A DNA stretch of 64,000 bases from Mesostigma viride. Its lineage: Eukaryota > Streptophyta > Mesostigmatophyceae > Mesostigmatales > Mesostigmataceae. The first letter of the stretch is position 1; every line of letters starts with the position of its first letter. Shown here one piece after another: positions 1 through 10,642 of the stretch. The notes under the pieces were generated by a model that was not told the origin of the DNA, made no database searches, and worked only from the letters and a program-made list of their open reading frames with translations. A program made the translations under genes and the position numbers. The stretch is taken from positions 1-64,000 of the forward strand of contig RPFO01001908.1 of assembly GCA_009746045.1 (NCBI GenBank), in the 5' to 3' direction.

Positions 1-328
1 CTTCAGGTTCAGATCAGGCTGGATTCTAGCCGACAATTAAGACAAATTGTACTAGTGTATATGCAATGCTGCTAGCGCAGCTCATGCACCTCTGCACCTA
101 TCGTCTCTATCGTGTGCGCTTGGTGCTGCGAATGACAAATGCGCTTCTATGGTTGCCACATGCGCGTAGTCCAACGTTGTCCAGCATGCCCGCTTGATGA
201 AGTGCGTGCTGCCAGGCGTCACGGCTTGCCAGGGTGGGCAATTTCTTGCAGGCGCGTTACGAGGAGCGGGAGGCGTGCATATGTCTTTGCTTATCTCGCC
301 CTATTCTGCATTTGGGTTGGCCCCTTGC
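1..328. other. No gene recognised upstream of the minisatellite
   Basis: I see no domain, RNA gene or repeat here. An open frame enters the following minisatellite on the plus strand, but it has no recognisable content before the repeat. The stretch could hold an upstream exon or promoter of the sialyltransferase-like gene; nothing in the sequence decides this. Confidence 0.4.
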
Positions 329-530
329 GGGCGCAGTTCCCGCTCGTCGTCCACACAAGGAATAGCCCCTACGCGGCGCAGTTCCCGCTCGTCGTCCACC
401 AAGGAATAGCCCCTTCGCGGGCGCAGTTCCCGCTCGTCGTCCACCAAGGAATAGCCCCAACGCGGGCGCAGTTCCCGCTCGTCGTCCACCAAGGAATAGC
501 CCCAACGCGGGCGCAGTTTCTGCCGGTCCA
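329..530 (+). repeat. 45-bp minisatellite, about five units
   Basis: The motif GCGCAGTTCCCGCTCGTCGT recurs with starts near 333, 376, 421 and 466, and a diverged unit starts at 511. The spacings are 43, 45, 45 and 45 bp. Because 45 is a multiple of three, one plus-strand frame reads a 15-residue repeat (AQFPLVVHQGIAPTR type). This may be translated by chance. The array ends about 35 bp before the probable splice acceptor of the next exon. Confidence 0.85.
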
Positions 531-565
531 ATCAGGGATGCGGGCGAAAAGGATCTTATAAACAG

Positions 566-902
566 GCTGTCGGCATGCGCGCGAAGACCATTCCTCCACG
601 AATTCAAGAAGCACAGTCCTAGCGTGTTGCTGGTCGGTTGCTCAGGGATGCTTCTGGACCAGAAGCTGTACCCTGGCGGGCTGGGCAAGCAGATCGATTC
701 CTTTGACATCATCGTGCACTTCAACAGCTGTGACGTCAAGGGCTACGAGAAATACGTAGGTGAGAAGGTTGAGTGCACCCCGCTCGGAAGTGGGAAGTTC
801 GAAGCATCGTTATTGCGCTACCCCTGTACAAGCTCCTTATTGACAACGAGAACGAGGGAGGGGGCCCAGGCATCTCCCACTTCCAGGAGGCAGGCCATTC
901 CG

Positions 903-980
<78 letters not shown>

Positions 981-986
981 CTCCCT

Positions 987-1042
<56 letters not shown>

Positions 1043-1071
1043 CTCTCTCTCTCTATCTCCCTCCTCCTCTC

Positions 1072-1113
<42 letters not shown>

Positions 1114-1303
1114 CTCCCTCCTCCCCCTCCCTCCCTCCCTCCCTCCCTCCCTCCCTCCCTCCCTCCCTCCCTCCCTCCCTCCCTCCCTCCCTCCCTCCCT
1201 CCCTCCCTCCTCCCTCCCTCCTCCCTCCCTCCCTCCCTCCCTCCCTCCCTCCCTCCCTCCCTCCCTCCCTCCTCCTCCCTCCCTCCCTCCTCCCTCCCTC
1301 CCT

Positions 1304-1385
<82 letters not shown>

Positions 1386-2312
1386 TGATGGCATTAGGAT
1401 ATGACGGCGCTCTTCCCTTGGCGGCTGGCGCTTTAGCCACTTATGCCCTGAGCCTCGATGATTTGTCTGCCCTTCCGCTGAAGGTTCCTTTCCCTTTTTT
1501 GAAAAGAAAATAAACTTCTTACGGCAATGCCAAGGATATCAATGCTTTCTCAGAGTCGCATCAAGTTTGGTTTTAAATCTATTTCCTCTTGCTTTCCAGC
1601 ATTCCATCCCATTCTGTTTTCTTGACTTCTCATGAAGCTCATCCCCATCCATGCGCACTTGTGCATGGGGAACGTCATCCATGCAACCCTGGCAGGCACT
1701 CGCACCTCGGCGGTCGTGATGGGCACCGTCTGGTCCCTCTGCGGTGAATACGACGACAAGGGCAATGTGGTGCGCGCCGTAAGCCCAGCACATGGCGCGC
1801 GCTGCACGCAGCAACATGTGGACGAGTGGTGGGGCCGCTTCGCGCCGTACAACCAGACCATCGATGACCTGAACGATGTGCTGTTAATCTCAGATGAAGC
1901 CAACTTCAAACGGCTTGTGATGCACTTCATGCCCCCCCAGGTGGCCGTGGAGGACCTGGGCTGGGAGTGCTTTCTGACTGCGAGAGATTACGAGATCTGG
2001 CGGGCCCACCATGCGCCACATGGCCAGAAACCTCCGCCCCTGCCCCGCGTGAGCCGCCAGCTGCGCACAGGGGCGCGCTTCCTCATGCTTATGCTCATCG
2101 CCGGCATCGAGCCCACCCTGGTGGGGTTTGACCTTGCGGCAAACGGGACATACCTTCTTCATTACGCGGAGGTGGTCAAGACGGCCAATCAGACGCTCAC
2201 GCCGAAAGTCTCAAAGAGGCACAACGTGGTGGGTGAGGTGGAGCTGTTCCGTCAGCTCATCGACGAGGGTCGCATGAAGCTGCTGGCGCCTGACCCAAGT
2301 TTTAATGAGTGA
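566..2312 (+). CDS. Sialyltransferase-like glycosyltransferase (GT29), two visible exons
   Basis: GT29 enzymes transfer sialic acid or a related sugar from a CMP-sugar in the Golgi lumen. Exon 1 (about 566-755) carries the sialyl-motif-L signature: VLLVGCSG, then GLGKQIDSFDIIVHFNSC. Exon 2 (about 1638-2312) carries a motif-S-like stretch (RTGARFLMLMLIAG then VGFD) and near its end HNVVGEVELFRQL, matching the HxxxxE motif VS. A donor TAC/GTAGGT at 755 and an acceptor AAG/CTC at 1637 keep the same phase, so the frame continues across the intron. The intron holds a microsatellite. The stop is at 2310-2312. The N-terminal membrane anchor is not seen and would lie upstream. The family call is firm; donor sugar and acceptor cannot be told, and algal members may not use sialic acid. 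Confidence 0.75.
905..1382 (+). repeat. (CT)n / (CCCT)n pyrimidine microsatellite inside the GT29 intron
   Basis: About 480 bp of almost pure pyrimidine on the plus strand: a CT dinucleotide block, a mixed middle, a CCCT tetranucleotide block from about 1120 to 1310, and a second CT block to 1382. It lies between the two GT29 exons. Frames read through it only because it contains no A-led stop codons. Confidence 0.95.
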
Positions 2313-2631
2313 TTCTCGGTGTCACCGATCGCCATGCAACAGTGTGGGCATCATTGGGTGAGCCGCCATCGTAAGTAATTAGTACAACAGGAGTACAATG
2401 CCATTCGAGGAAGGGCACTACCCGGGCCATGACAAGGACTCTGTGCTGTATCAAATGCAAAATTAATCTCATTAAAAGTAAAATGCTTTACGTACAGGGC
2501 GTAATATCTGAACTTACGAGAGTCAGGCGGTGGCCTCAGGGACTGGCATGGGCAGCACTAGAGGTTATAACAGGCATGCATATGCATGCATGGAGGCAAA
2601 CTGGAGCTAAAGGGAGACCCTGGCCTCAAGG

Positions 2632-3170
2632 TTGTTGACATTGGCTTCTACCTAGCTGCGTGGCCAGCATTAATAGCGCCGATTAGATATGGTTTCGATA
2701 TGGTATAGATTAATAAATTAATTAATTAATTAGACTCGTGCTCCCGTTGGGGAGTCACGGAGCATTAACCCCGATGGATGGATGAATCTTGCAAACAGTC
2801 CTACCGGTCTAATCTATCTACATCATCTACCTACAACATCTAACATCATCACTAACTACAACATCTATCTAAACAACATCCCGCTACCCTAGGGGAGCCC
2901 TTTGAGTTGTTGACCTTGGCTTCTACCTAGCTGCGTGGCCAGCATTAATAGCGCCGATTAGATATGGTTTCGATATGGTATAGATTAATTAATTAATTAA
3001 TTAATTAGACTCGTGCTCCCGTTGGGGAGTCACGGAGCATTAACCCCGATGGATGGATGAATCTTGCAAACAGTCCTACCGGTCTAATCTATCTACATCA
3101 TCTACCTACAACATCTAACATCATCACTAACTACAACATCTATCTAAACAACATCACGCTACCCTAGGGG
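2632..3170. repeat. Tandem duplication (about 275 bp) of a LINE 3' end plus its flank
   Basis: Two nearly identical units lie at about 2632-2906 and 2907-3170. Each holds a unique-looking flank, a TTAA-rich tail, a hairpin CTCCC-GTTG-GGGAG (2741-2754 and 3016-3029) and the LINE 3' UTR read on the minus strand. Because the flank outside the tail is duplicated too, this is a segmental tandem duplication rather than two insertions. The 3' UTR joins the ORF2 fragment that follows. Confidence 0.8.
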
Positions 3171-3660
3171 AGCTGTCTGGCATGCCTCCCGCGGGTGTGC
3201 ACACGCGGGCGCTTCCCCACGGGGAGGGGCTCGTTGTCCTCTACAACCTGGGCCCACTTGGCCTTGTCCATCATCTTCTTCCAAATCACGGAGAGGCCTA
3301 GGCCCCCCATGTCCTCTACTAGCTGTTCTTTGAAGGTGCGGGCCTTGCGGCGTCTAGCATCACCGGGCCCGGCCCACGTCAGGAGGTGCCGGCCAGGCTG
3401 AGCTGGTCGCAGTCCCGCGGGAGGGCCACGTGAGGTGTCTACCTGGTTGGGGCGAGCTAGGTGCCCTACTGCTAGCTGCAGGCGCCGCTGCTTAATGGTG
3501 CTGGTGATATATGGCATGCACAAGGATACACATTTCAATGCACAAGGATACACATTTCCATCACCATTCATCTTCATCATCCTGAACGACTCGAACACGC
3601 GGACAAGATAACGGCAGGCTCGAGCTACCATGGTCCGGATTCTCCCTATTTCTGGCCTGC
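3171..3660 (-). pseudogene. LINE ORF2 C-terminal fragment (family A)
   Basis: The minus strand encodes the C-terminal part of a non-LTR retrotransposon polymerase, downstream of the RT domain. The landmark is KQRRLQLAVGHLARPNQVDT, followed by GRHLLTWAGP and VIWKKMMDKAKWAQVVE. Similar blocks occur at 5.9-6.3, 39.3-39.7 and 42.1-42.3 kb in this window. The stop near 3171 leads into the hairpin and TTAA tail, as expected for a LINE 3' end. The copy is 5'-truncated and has no RT core or endonuclease. Confidence 0.7.
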
Positions 3661-3865
3661 GCTGGTTGTCTCCTTGATATATGGCATGCCCCGGTACAGG
3701 TCCTCATGGTATAGATAGGTTCCATCGATCCCTGATTGATTCACAGCAAGAAGAAGTCAGGGATCACCGCCTTCTCTCATATCGCCTTGATTAATTAATT
3801 AATAGACACGTGACGCAGTCACGTGAGCATAAGTCCTCAGTGGGAGGGGAACATGGGATGGAATG

Positions 3866-5700
3866 GATTAATTAATTAATTAATTAAACTCGTGCTCCCG
3901 TTGGGGAGTCACGGAGCACCGAAGTGCTTTTAATCCCTGTGTGTGCACTACAGGAGAAAGGGCAGAGACCCCCATGCAGTCTCCTTCATGCCAAAGGCAT
4001 GCCACAGCTGCAATCGGGCGCGGCTAGCTAAAAGGACAGGCTAACGATCCGGCAAACTGTGGGTGCAATAAGACCCATGTGAGCATATCATAGCAAGGAG
4101 CGTGGGCAAGTAATCTGAACATAGCCAGGGCGTAGCATGGCTGTACTAGGACTAGGCTAAGGCTATGGCTGGTTGTGTACCGTGCGTTGGCGGCACGAGA
4201 CTAGGTGTGTTGGCACAGCTAGGCAACATTCTAGGCATGGCTGCCTTAGCGGCAGTGACGCCAATGGTTACAAGCTAGGGCTATTGCTATTCTAGCCCGC
4301 TGGGGGCGTCCACATCTTGTGGTTGATCATCATGTCCCTGCCCCTCCAGTACACCTTGGGCTTCTGGGGGTCCTGCTTATGGCGGAGGTATTCCGGCCAC
4401 AGGTCGCGTCGCTGCTGTTGCTGAGCGGGGGTGAGGTCGTCATCCAGCGTCCAGGTGAGGTCGTGCAACCGCTTGCGACGAGAGAGGAACCGCTGCTTAT
4501 CCTCAGGGGAGGGGAAGGTGAGTAGGACTGGTGGGGGAGCCGCCTTGTCCCGTGAGTGGGGAAGGCGGTGGCACCCACGCAGTTCTACCTCACCTACCAG
4601 GCCCATGAGGGTAAGAAGCTGGTTCTTGAGCTCGTCAGCAAGAGAGGTTGACGTCTCACCTGGCTTCTGGGGGAAGCGACCCAGCACCACTTGGCACTCG
4701 CGGCGAGCGCGGTCGGTGACCTCCCGTTGCTGGGCCTGGCGGTGGTCCTCCAGCTCCTGGAGCTTTGTGGCGATGGCGTCGGTGGTGGAGGCGGTCGCTG
4801 ACCGCAGCAGGTCCGCGTAGGAGAGCGGCGGGAGGTCGCCAGCATCCTGCCGGGGTGGCTGGGATGCAATGGTGGCCGTCTGAGCACTCCGCTATCTTGG
4901 GGACCTGTGTGGCCAGGGCCTCGGTGTGGGCGGTGATGGCCTCAAGCTTCTTCAGGAGCACGCCACACTTGCCCTCCACCTGGTTAAGGCGAGAGACAAG
5001 TGCAGCATGCGTTTCCGAAGCCTGCGCCGCGGTGTGGAGCGCCGTGAACTGGGGTTGTAGCTTGTGGACGACCTTGGTTTCCACGTTGGAGACCCGGGCT
5101 TCCACCGTGTTGAGCGTCGTGTTCAGCGAGGTCAGCTTCTCGGCCAACGGCCAGGTCACGTGCTCCTCCAGCACTGCTCGGATGTCATCCTTGCAGAGGG
5201 AGGAAGCCGATGTGGCTGTCGGCCGCGCAGGCTGGGCTGGGGTGCGGATCCTGGCGACAATTCTGCTCATAGGTAGCTGGAAGTAGCTGCACATGATGGC
5301 GATGCGGTGGTTGAGCTCTGGCCTGGCAAGGAACCTCTCCAGGTCGTCGGCGGGGATGGGCCCTACGGCCCCATGGAGCTTGCGTTCCTGTGATAAGAAA
5401 CGCACTATTTCGGCGCATTCGTCTTTGGTCAGTTCCAGCCAGTGGGTGAAAGAAAAGCTTTCGAAATCTGGTAGGTACTTTCGCCATTTGGGTTCGTGGC
5501 AGGGTTTCTTGGGCTCGGGCGAGGCGCTGGGCGATGGGTTTGCTGGCGGTGGGTTGGCAGGCCCAGACGGCTGGGCAAGGACGATGGCGAGTGGGTTGGA
5601 CTGGGAGCCGGCAAGCTCCTTTTCCAAACCCCGTTTTGCTTTTGGGGTCGTCATAGCTGCTTGTCACGTGCGTAACTTTGGCAATACTGCGTTTCAGCCG
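3866..5700 (-). mobile_element. ORF1-only LINE-type element, copy 1
   Basis: Read on the minus strand the element has a short 5' leader, ORF1 (5654 to 4292), about 400 bp of 3' UTR and then a hairpin (3895-3908, CTCCC stems) followed by (TTAA)n at 3866-3888. No ORF2 lies between ORF1 and the 3' end. The 3' UTR segment 3930-4080 recurs at 6600-6790, and segment 4081-4290 recurs at 8308-8560. The 5' boundary is approximate. The element is inferred to be non-autonomous, using the polymerase of an ORF2-bearing LINE. Confidence 0.65.
4292..5654 (-). pseudogene. LINE ORF1-like protein: coiled coil plus RRM-like C-terminus, one frameshift
   Basis: The protein starts MTTPKAKRGLEKEL at 5654. The N-terminal third is Pro/Ser-rich, then basic. 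Residues about 150-260 form a heptad-like coiled coil (LNTTLNTVEARVSNVE). The C-terminus is RRM/CTD-like, with VLLTFPSPEDKQRFLSRRK, WTLDDDLTPAQQQQRRDL and VYWRGRDMM, the layout of L1-type ORF1 RNA chaperones. A one-base frameshift near 4885-4895 splits the frame; the region between the halves reads open in the third frame. Two related copies lie at 8537-9715 and 59323-60641. ORF1 proteins bind element RNA and form trimers in L1; that role here is by analogy. Confidence 0.65.
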
Positions 5701-5879
5701 TAACCGATTGTACTGGCGTGTGCGTCTCAAAAAAAGCGCATCGAATGCAAGTGGTCTGACCGAATTTGGGGCTCAGACGCAAAAGATCTGAGCTCCGCCG
5801 TCAGCCATACCGCCGTCAGCCATTTTCGTCTCAGATGTCCAGCACCAACCATGGAATGGATGGTATAAGCTATTTAGGC

Positions 5880-6525
5880 CCTAGTTACAAGGTTGTGGGC
5901 ACCGCGGCCCGAATCGCTATGAATGCCATATACTTGGTCACACGCGGAGCCCCCACAGGCTTGGGGGTGGTCTCCTTCATCACTACTTGCCATCTATTCT
6001 TGCGCACCATCTGCCTCCATATTACAGACAAACCAGGAGGCTGCCCGGGGGTGAGCCCGTCACGTCTAGTGTAGCACATGTCCATGCCGAGTCGATCACG
6101 AAAAGTCCACGGGTGGCGGCCCTGCCGCGCGCGGCCGGGGGCACGCCAGGTGAGGACATATCGCCCAGGCTGGGCGGGCTTGGTGCCAGCTAGTCTATCT
6201 GATGTATCTACCTGATCTGTGCGGGCCAGGTGCCCGGCTAGGCCCAGGCGCCTGTGCCTAATAATGTGGGAAACATAGGGCAAATCAGCGTACAAATCCT
6301 CATTACTAACTAATGTGCAAACCAAAGGGGATGTTAAGGGCCTTGCGCAGCATCTTGGTGACGGCGCCGTCGAGTCGTTGCTCCAGCTCCTGCGTCAGTG
6401 TCCACGTCTCGGCGCCGTAGGTCAGGATCGTCAGAATGACGACCTTGAAGAGGTCACGCTTGACGATCCGGGGTAGGGCGGGGTTGCTCCACCAGCGGCG
6501 GTGGTCGCCTTGATGATAATCAGTT
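5880..6525 (-). pseudogene. LINE ORF2 C-terminal fragment with frameshift
   Basis: The minus strand from about 6520 to 6340 reads the conserved post-RT block (KVVILTILTYGAETWTLT, then LRKALNIPFG). A different frame from 6325 to 5885 continues with RHRRLGLAGHLARTDQVDT and LSVIWRQMVRKNRWQVV. A frameshift lies near 6330. It is a 5'-truncated fragment without the YADD catalytic core. It lies just upstream of ORF1 copy 1 on the same strand. Confidence 0.65.
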
Positions 6526-6529
6526 AATT

Positions 6530-6890
6530 AGTTAATTAATAATCAACACACGCCCCCGGTTGCATGGGAGTCACGGAGCTCAAAAATACAGAGCTAGAGG
6601 GATGACAAGCACGTGTTTTCATCCCTGCATATTGCATAGATGCATTTTTAATTTAATTTAATTTTAATTTAATGTGCACAACAGGAAGAAAGGGCGGAGA
6701 CCCCCTTTCTCCTTCATGCAGAGGCATGCCACAGCAGCAATCGGACACGATAGACGATCTGGCAAGTTCTGTGGGTGCAATAAGACGGCCCGGAATCCAA
6801 GATTCACTGACGAGCCCGCACGAGCCACGAGGTGGCCATGGCTGACGGCGGAGCTCATAACTTTCACGTTTGGGCACCACATTCGGATGT
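6530..6890 (-). repeat. 3' UTR fragment of the ORF1-only family
   Basis: The segment 6600-6790 matches 3930-4080 (blocks AGAAAGGGCGGAGACCCCC and GGCATGCCACAGC), the 3' UTR of copy 1. TTAA-rich DNA at 6520-6545 and a diverged hairpin at about 6546-6580 precede it, in the order expected for a minus-strand copy. A further block (ATGGCTGACGGCGGAGCTC, 6838-6856) matches in reverse the leader region near 5805-5825. Confidence 0.6.
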
Positions 6891-7019
6891 GACTATATCA
6901 CAATATCGCTTCGTCTTTCTAAGACGCACACATTGATATAATTGTCCGAAGCTATTACGCAATTGATGACGAGCAAACGCTCCTCGACGCAACGCAGCCT
7001 GGCGGCGCTGCGCTAAGCC

Positions 7020-7690
7020 ATGAAAATACGTCTGCAGCTCCGGCTGCAGCTTCGCCCTTAGGTCCGGCAGGCAACGGTGACACTAGTCGCGCAAGTGCTG
7101 GTGGTCGCCTCGAACCCTCCCGGGCTCAATGCGGCCTCGCCTTCTGCATCGCCTGAGCCCAAACGCAGCCGCCCAGCCGAACCTAGCTGATCTGAGCACG
7201 ACTTGGACGTTGACAGGTTATTTTCCACCGTCGACGTCCACAGAACCGGCTATTTCGACATGCCACACATCAGGATACTGGAGCTCGTGTTTTATGGGTG
7301 GTACGCCTTCCTTCTTGACCTATGCCAGCGCCTCCAACGCCATAATTGCTTCCGCAGCCAGTGTGACGGCCAGTTTCAGTCTCACCGCGGACCTGACCTG
7401 ACTGGCTGGTCCCGACCGCGCCTTCAGCTCGCCGCCCTCTTTTCCATCCTTCAGCGCGGTGCCGCGGACCTCTGGAAACCCACCCCCTTGACCGAATCCA
7501 CCTTCCTCCTCCACCTCCAAGAAGCCCTCTCACAGCACGTGACGCCCCTAGCTGCAGATGTGGCAGGGGTGCCGGGCCGCACGCTGGCTGCTGAGCTCCC
7601 CACCATCCCCACCGCCACCGCCACCCTAGCTCCTCGCCTCCACCCCACCCCACCCCTCCGCCTCCACCGACTCCGAACACACGCTGAGTA
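7020..7690 (+). pseudogene. ORF1 N-terminal fragment on the plus strand
   Basis: From ATGAAAATACGTCTGCAGCT at 7020 the sequence parallels the start of the ORF1 copy at 60641 (minus strand), including the block upstream of the start (GACGAGCAAACG at about 6967). Later frames carry RPRLQLAALFSILQ and QHVTPLAADVA, matching RPRLQLLALCCLLG and QHVTPLAADVA of the 59-60 kb copy. Several frameshifts and an early stop break it. It is cut off at about 7690 by an LTR-like repeat. Confidence 0.65.
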
Positions 7691-8016
7691 CAATTCACGA
7701 AGGACAACTGCTGCATAAGTTACCGTCGACATGCGTGTATGCTCGGGCCGACATCGACCCTCGCCTACAGGACCAACCCATGTCCACAAGGTTCACACGG
7801 AGGATAAAAGGACCACTACTAAAGTATGCAGCGCGGCGCGACTGCACCGAACCACCATACTGTACAACTGCCACGTTGCACAAGGCCCGGTACCAACCGG
7901 CCAAAAGGTCCTAACTACACGTAAGCCTAGGAAAGTCAGCGGACTGTTTCGGACTGGCTGAGGCAACAAAGGACCTAATTTACGTCCGTAACAACAACAA
8001 AAGTTACGCGACGTAA
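7685..8016 (-). repeat. Diverged solo LTR related to the 9.9-10.3 kb LTR
   Basis: Blocks shared with the LTR at 9942-10272 include GCTCGGGCCGACAT, CCTCGCCTACAG, GACCTAATTTACGTCCGTAA and a terminal TTACGCGACGTAACA. Order, orientation and length (about 330 bp) match. No internal retroelement sequence adjoins it, so it looks like a solo LTR, which interrupts the ORF1 fragment before it. Confidence 0.6.
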
Positions 8017-8059
8017 CACCTATAGCCTTAATTTGTATAGCCATACTGATCAGAATACT

Positions 8060-8260
8060 GATCTTCCACCCCACGACAGGCCTGATTGAGCTCTGAGACT
8101 CTGGTGGTGCAGGTGCCCTTGTGCACCTATAGAGCAAGTGTCGTTTACATTCCCACCCTTGCAGGAAGTAGCTTAGAATGTATTAAAAGCCATATGCCCC
8201 TTCTCTGGGATATATGCTACATATACTCCCAACAGAGTTATGTTCCTAATTAATTAATCA
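8060..8260 (+). repeat. SINE-like / LINE 3'-tail unit (T2 family)
   Basis: Blocks GGTGGTGCAGGTGCCCTTG, AGCAAGTGTCG, CCCTTGCAGGAAGTAG and AAAGCCATATGCCCCTTCTC recur at 19.0-19.2 and 40.65-40.82 kb, and in diverged form at 41.32-41.70 and 58.9-59.28 kb. It ends in a hairpin-like ACTCCCAACAGAGTTATG followed by a TTAA-rich tail (8250-8296). It has no coding capacity. Confidence 0.7.
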
Positions 8261-8261
8261 A

Positions 8262-9720
8262 TTAATTAATCAATTAATTAATTAATTAATTAATAAGACC
8301 CATGTGAGCATATCATAGCAAGGAGCGTGGGCAAGTAATCTGACCATCTATAGCCAGGACGTATAGCATGGCTGTACAAGGGCTAAGCTAAGGCTATGGC
8401 TGGTTGTGTACCGTGCGTTAGCGGTGCACGTGACTAGGTATGAAGTGGGACAACTATGCCTATGACTAGGTATGGTGGCACGGCTAGGCATGAACATTCT
8501 GGGCGTGGCTGCCATGGCGGCAGTGACGCCAATGGTTCAAGCTAGGGCTATTCTAGCCCGCAGCGGGGCGTCCACATCTCGTGGTTGATCATCTATTAGT
8601 CCCCGCCCCTCCAGCCAGTGAGTACACCTTGGGCTTCTGGGGGTCCTGCTTGTGGCGGAGGTATTCCGGCCACAGGTCGCGTCGCTGCTGCTGCTAAGCG
8701 GGGGTCCGGTCGTCGTCCAGCGTTCAGGTGAGGTCGTGCAACCTCTTGCGACGAGAGAGGAACCGCTGCTTGTCCTCACGGGAGGGGAAGGTGAGCAGGA
8801 CTGGTGGGGGAGCCGCCTTGTCCCGTGAGTGGGGAAGGCGGTGGCACCCGCGCAGTTCTACCTCACCTACCAGGCCCATGAGGGTAAGAAGCTGGTCCTT
8901 GAGCTCGTCGGCATTAATTAAGGGGGTGGTTGACGTCTCACCTGGCTTCTGGGGGAAGCGACCCAGCACCACTCGGCATTCGATCGCAGCGAGCGCGGTC
9001 GGTGGCCTCCTGTTGTTTCGCCTCGCGAAGGTCATTTCTTCTCTTCAAGCTCCTGGAGTTTGGTAGCAATGGCGTCTGTGGTGGAGGCGGTCGCTGACCG
9101 CAGCAGGTCCCCGTAGGAGTGCGGCGAGAGGCTATCATCAGCCGGCCGGGTGGGCTGGGCTGCGATGGTGGCCGTCTGCGCTGCAATCGCCGGGGACCTG
9201 CGCAGCCAGCGGCGTCGGTTTTGGCAGTGATAGATTCTCGCTTTTTAACGAGCAGGCCGCACTTGCCCTCCACCGGCTGATTTAGGCGAGAGACAAGTGC
9301 AGCATGCGCCTCAGATGCCTGCGCCGCGGTCTGCAGCGCCGTGAGCTGACTGATGTTGGAGCTTGTGGGCGACCTTGGCTTCCACATTGGAGACCCGGGC
9401 CTCCACCGTGTTGAGTGGCGTGTTCAGCGAGGCCCAGCGTCTCGGCCAACGGCCATGCAGGTCACGTGCTCCTCCGGCACTGCTCGGATGTCAATCATGT
9501 CATCCTTGCAGAGGGAGGGAGCCGATGTGGCTGCCGGCTGCGCAGGCCGGGCTGGGTCAGTTGCGGAGCTAGCTTAGCGACGTCATGCATGCGCAGAGGT
9601 CGCGTTCAGTGAGCTGGCCAAGAAGCGAAAAGGATAGCGAGGTGATGGTTGAATTCTGGCAGGGCCAGAAACTCCTCCACGTTGTCGGCGGGGATATGGG
9701 CCCATCGGTGTTACGTCCTA
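8262..9720 (-). mobile_element. ORF1-only LINE-type element, copy 2 (decayed)
   Basis: On the minus strand: ORF1 remnants from about 9715 to 8537 (RRM-like part 9035-8537), then a 3' UTR (8536-8308) matching 4290-4081 of copy 1, then TTAA repeats. Several frameshifts and small indels are present. Recognisable pieces are PADNVEEFLALPEFNHH (about 9700-9650), the coiled-coil ALQTAAQASEAHAALVSRL (9340-9285) and VLLTFPSREDKQRFLSRRK. Again no ORF2 lies between ORF1 and the tail. Confidence 0.65.
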
Positions 9721-9941
9721 AACTTCTACCTCCACCTCTACCTCTACTGGGCCTGATGCTACCTAAATTGGTCAGGCCTCCTCTACTCAAACCCCTAGCG
9801 AAAGACGAACGAGACGGAGCTGATCTCAATGCATTCACGTATGTGTTGCTATAATACGCCATACAACCATTTACCCGAACCCGTTTATTCCAGGAATAGA
9901 GGAAGGAAACACACTACACTGCCGTGACCCAAGCCTATATG

Positions 9942-10272
9942 TGTTAATTCATTTAACACACGCCGAGTGACCACACGAGGGATAGAACGTGCATAAATGG
10001 TCACCAACGGTCCAACATGCTCGGGCCGACATGGCCCTCGCCTACAGATACACCGGCGGAGGCACAGATGCACGCTGGTCCACTACATTCTACCAAAGGA
10101 TAAGGACCACTAATAAAGTACGCGGCGCGGCGCCCAAAAGCACCCAATGTACCACAGTACTGTTACGAGGACAATAGTGTCCCAGTTGGCTCTACACGTA
10201 AACCTAGGGACAACCGAGGCAAGGGACCTAATTTACGTCCGTAACTACAACGAATTGTTACGCGACGTAACA
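9942..10272 (-). repeat. LTR of the Ty3/gypsy element (331 bp)
   Basis: On the plus strand the unit begins TGTTAATTCATTT and ends GCGACGTAACA, giving the TG..CA and TGTTA/TAACA termini of an LTR. It directly follows a polypurine tract in the sense (minus) direction, which marks it as the 3' LTR of the element on its right. A diverged copy is at 7685-8016. The matching 5' LTR is not in the window because the element is truncated near 17312. Confidence 0.7.
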
Positions 10273-10283
10273 CCTCCCCCCCC
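10273..10283 (-). other. Polypurine tract of the gypsy element
   Basis: Minus-strand GGGGGGGGAGG lies immediately 5' of the LTR terminus TGTTACG. This is the expected place for the plus-strand primer of reverse transcription in LTR retrotransposons. Confidence 0.7.
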
Positions 10284-10642
10284 ACAAAGGTAGGGAGCCC
10301 TCTCCCTACGCACAGGGAGGAAACCAAGGGGTAGGAAACCTAATGCACCCAGCACACACCAACACAATCGGCAGGCCATCCAAGATACAAAGCACCAATC
10401 GTGTTACTCGGTTCCACCACCACGCCGGGAGGTGTAGGGTTAACCAGCACCAAGCCTGGTGGTAGGTTCCCCTAACTGCCTGGAACAGAGTCCTTGCCGG
10501 GGGGGAACGGCACTGGGCAGGACACACAGAGTAAACAAATCAGTACCAAGGACCAAGAACGACCAGTCAACTGGCCAGAATATGAGGGCGACTCTATATA
10601 CCGGAGGGACAACACCCTCAGGTCGGGCCTAAGGCCCTCTAT

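Noticed and set aside
624-1513. Ser/Leu/Pro-rich proteins spanning 0.6-1.5 kb
   Set aside because: They run from the GT29 exon through its donor site into the intronic CT/CCCT repeat.
9569-9862. Two opposing 90-codon frames as a separate gene
   Set aside because: The minus strand in another frame matches the ORF1 segment PADDLERFLARPELNH of copy 1, so this is decayed ORF1.
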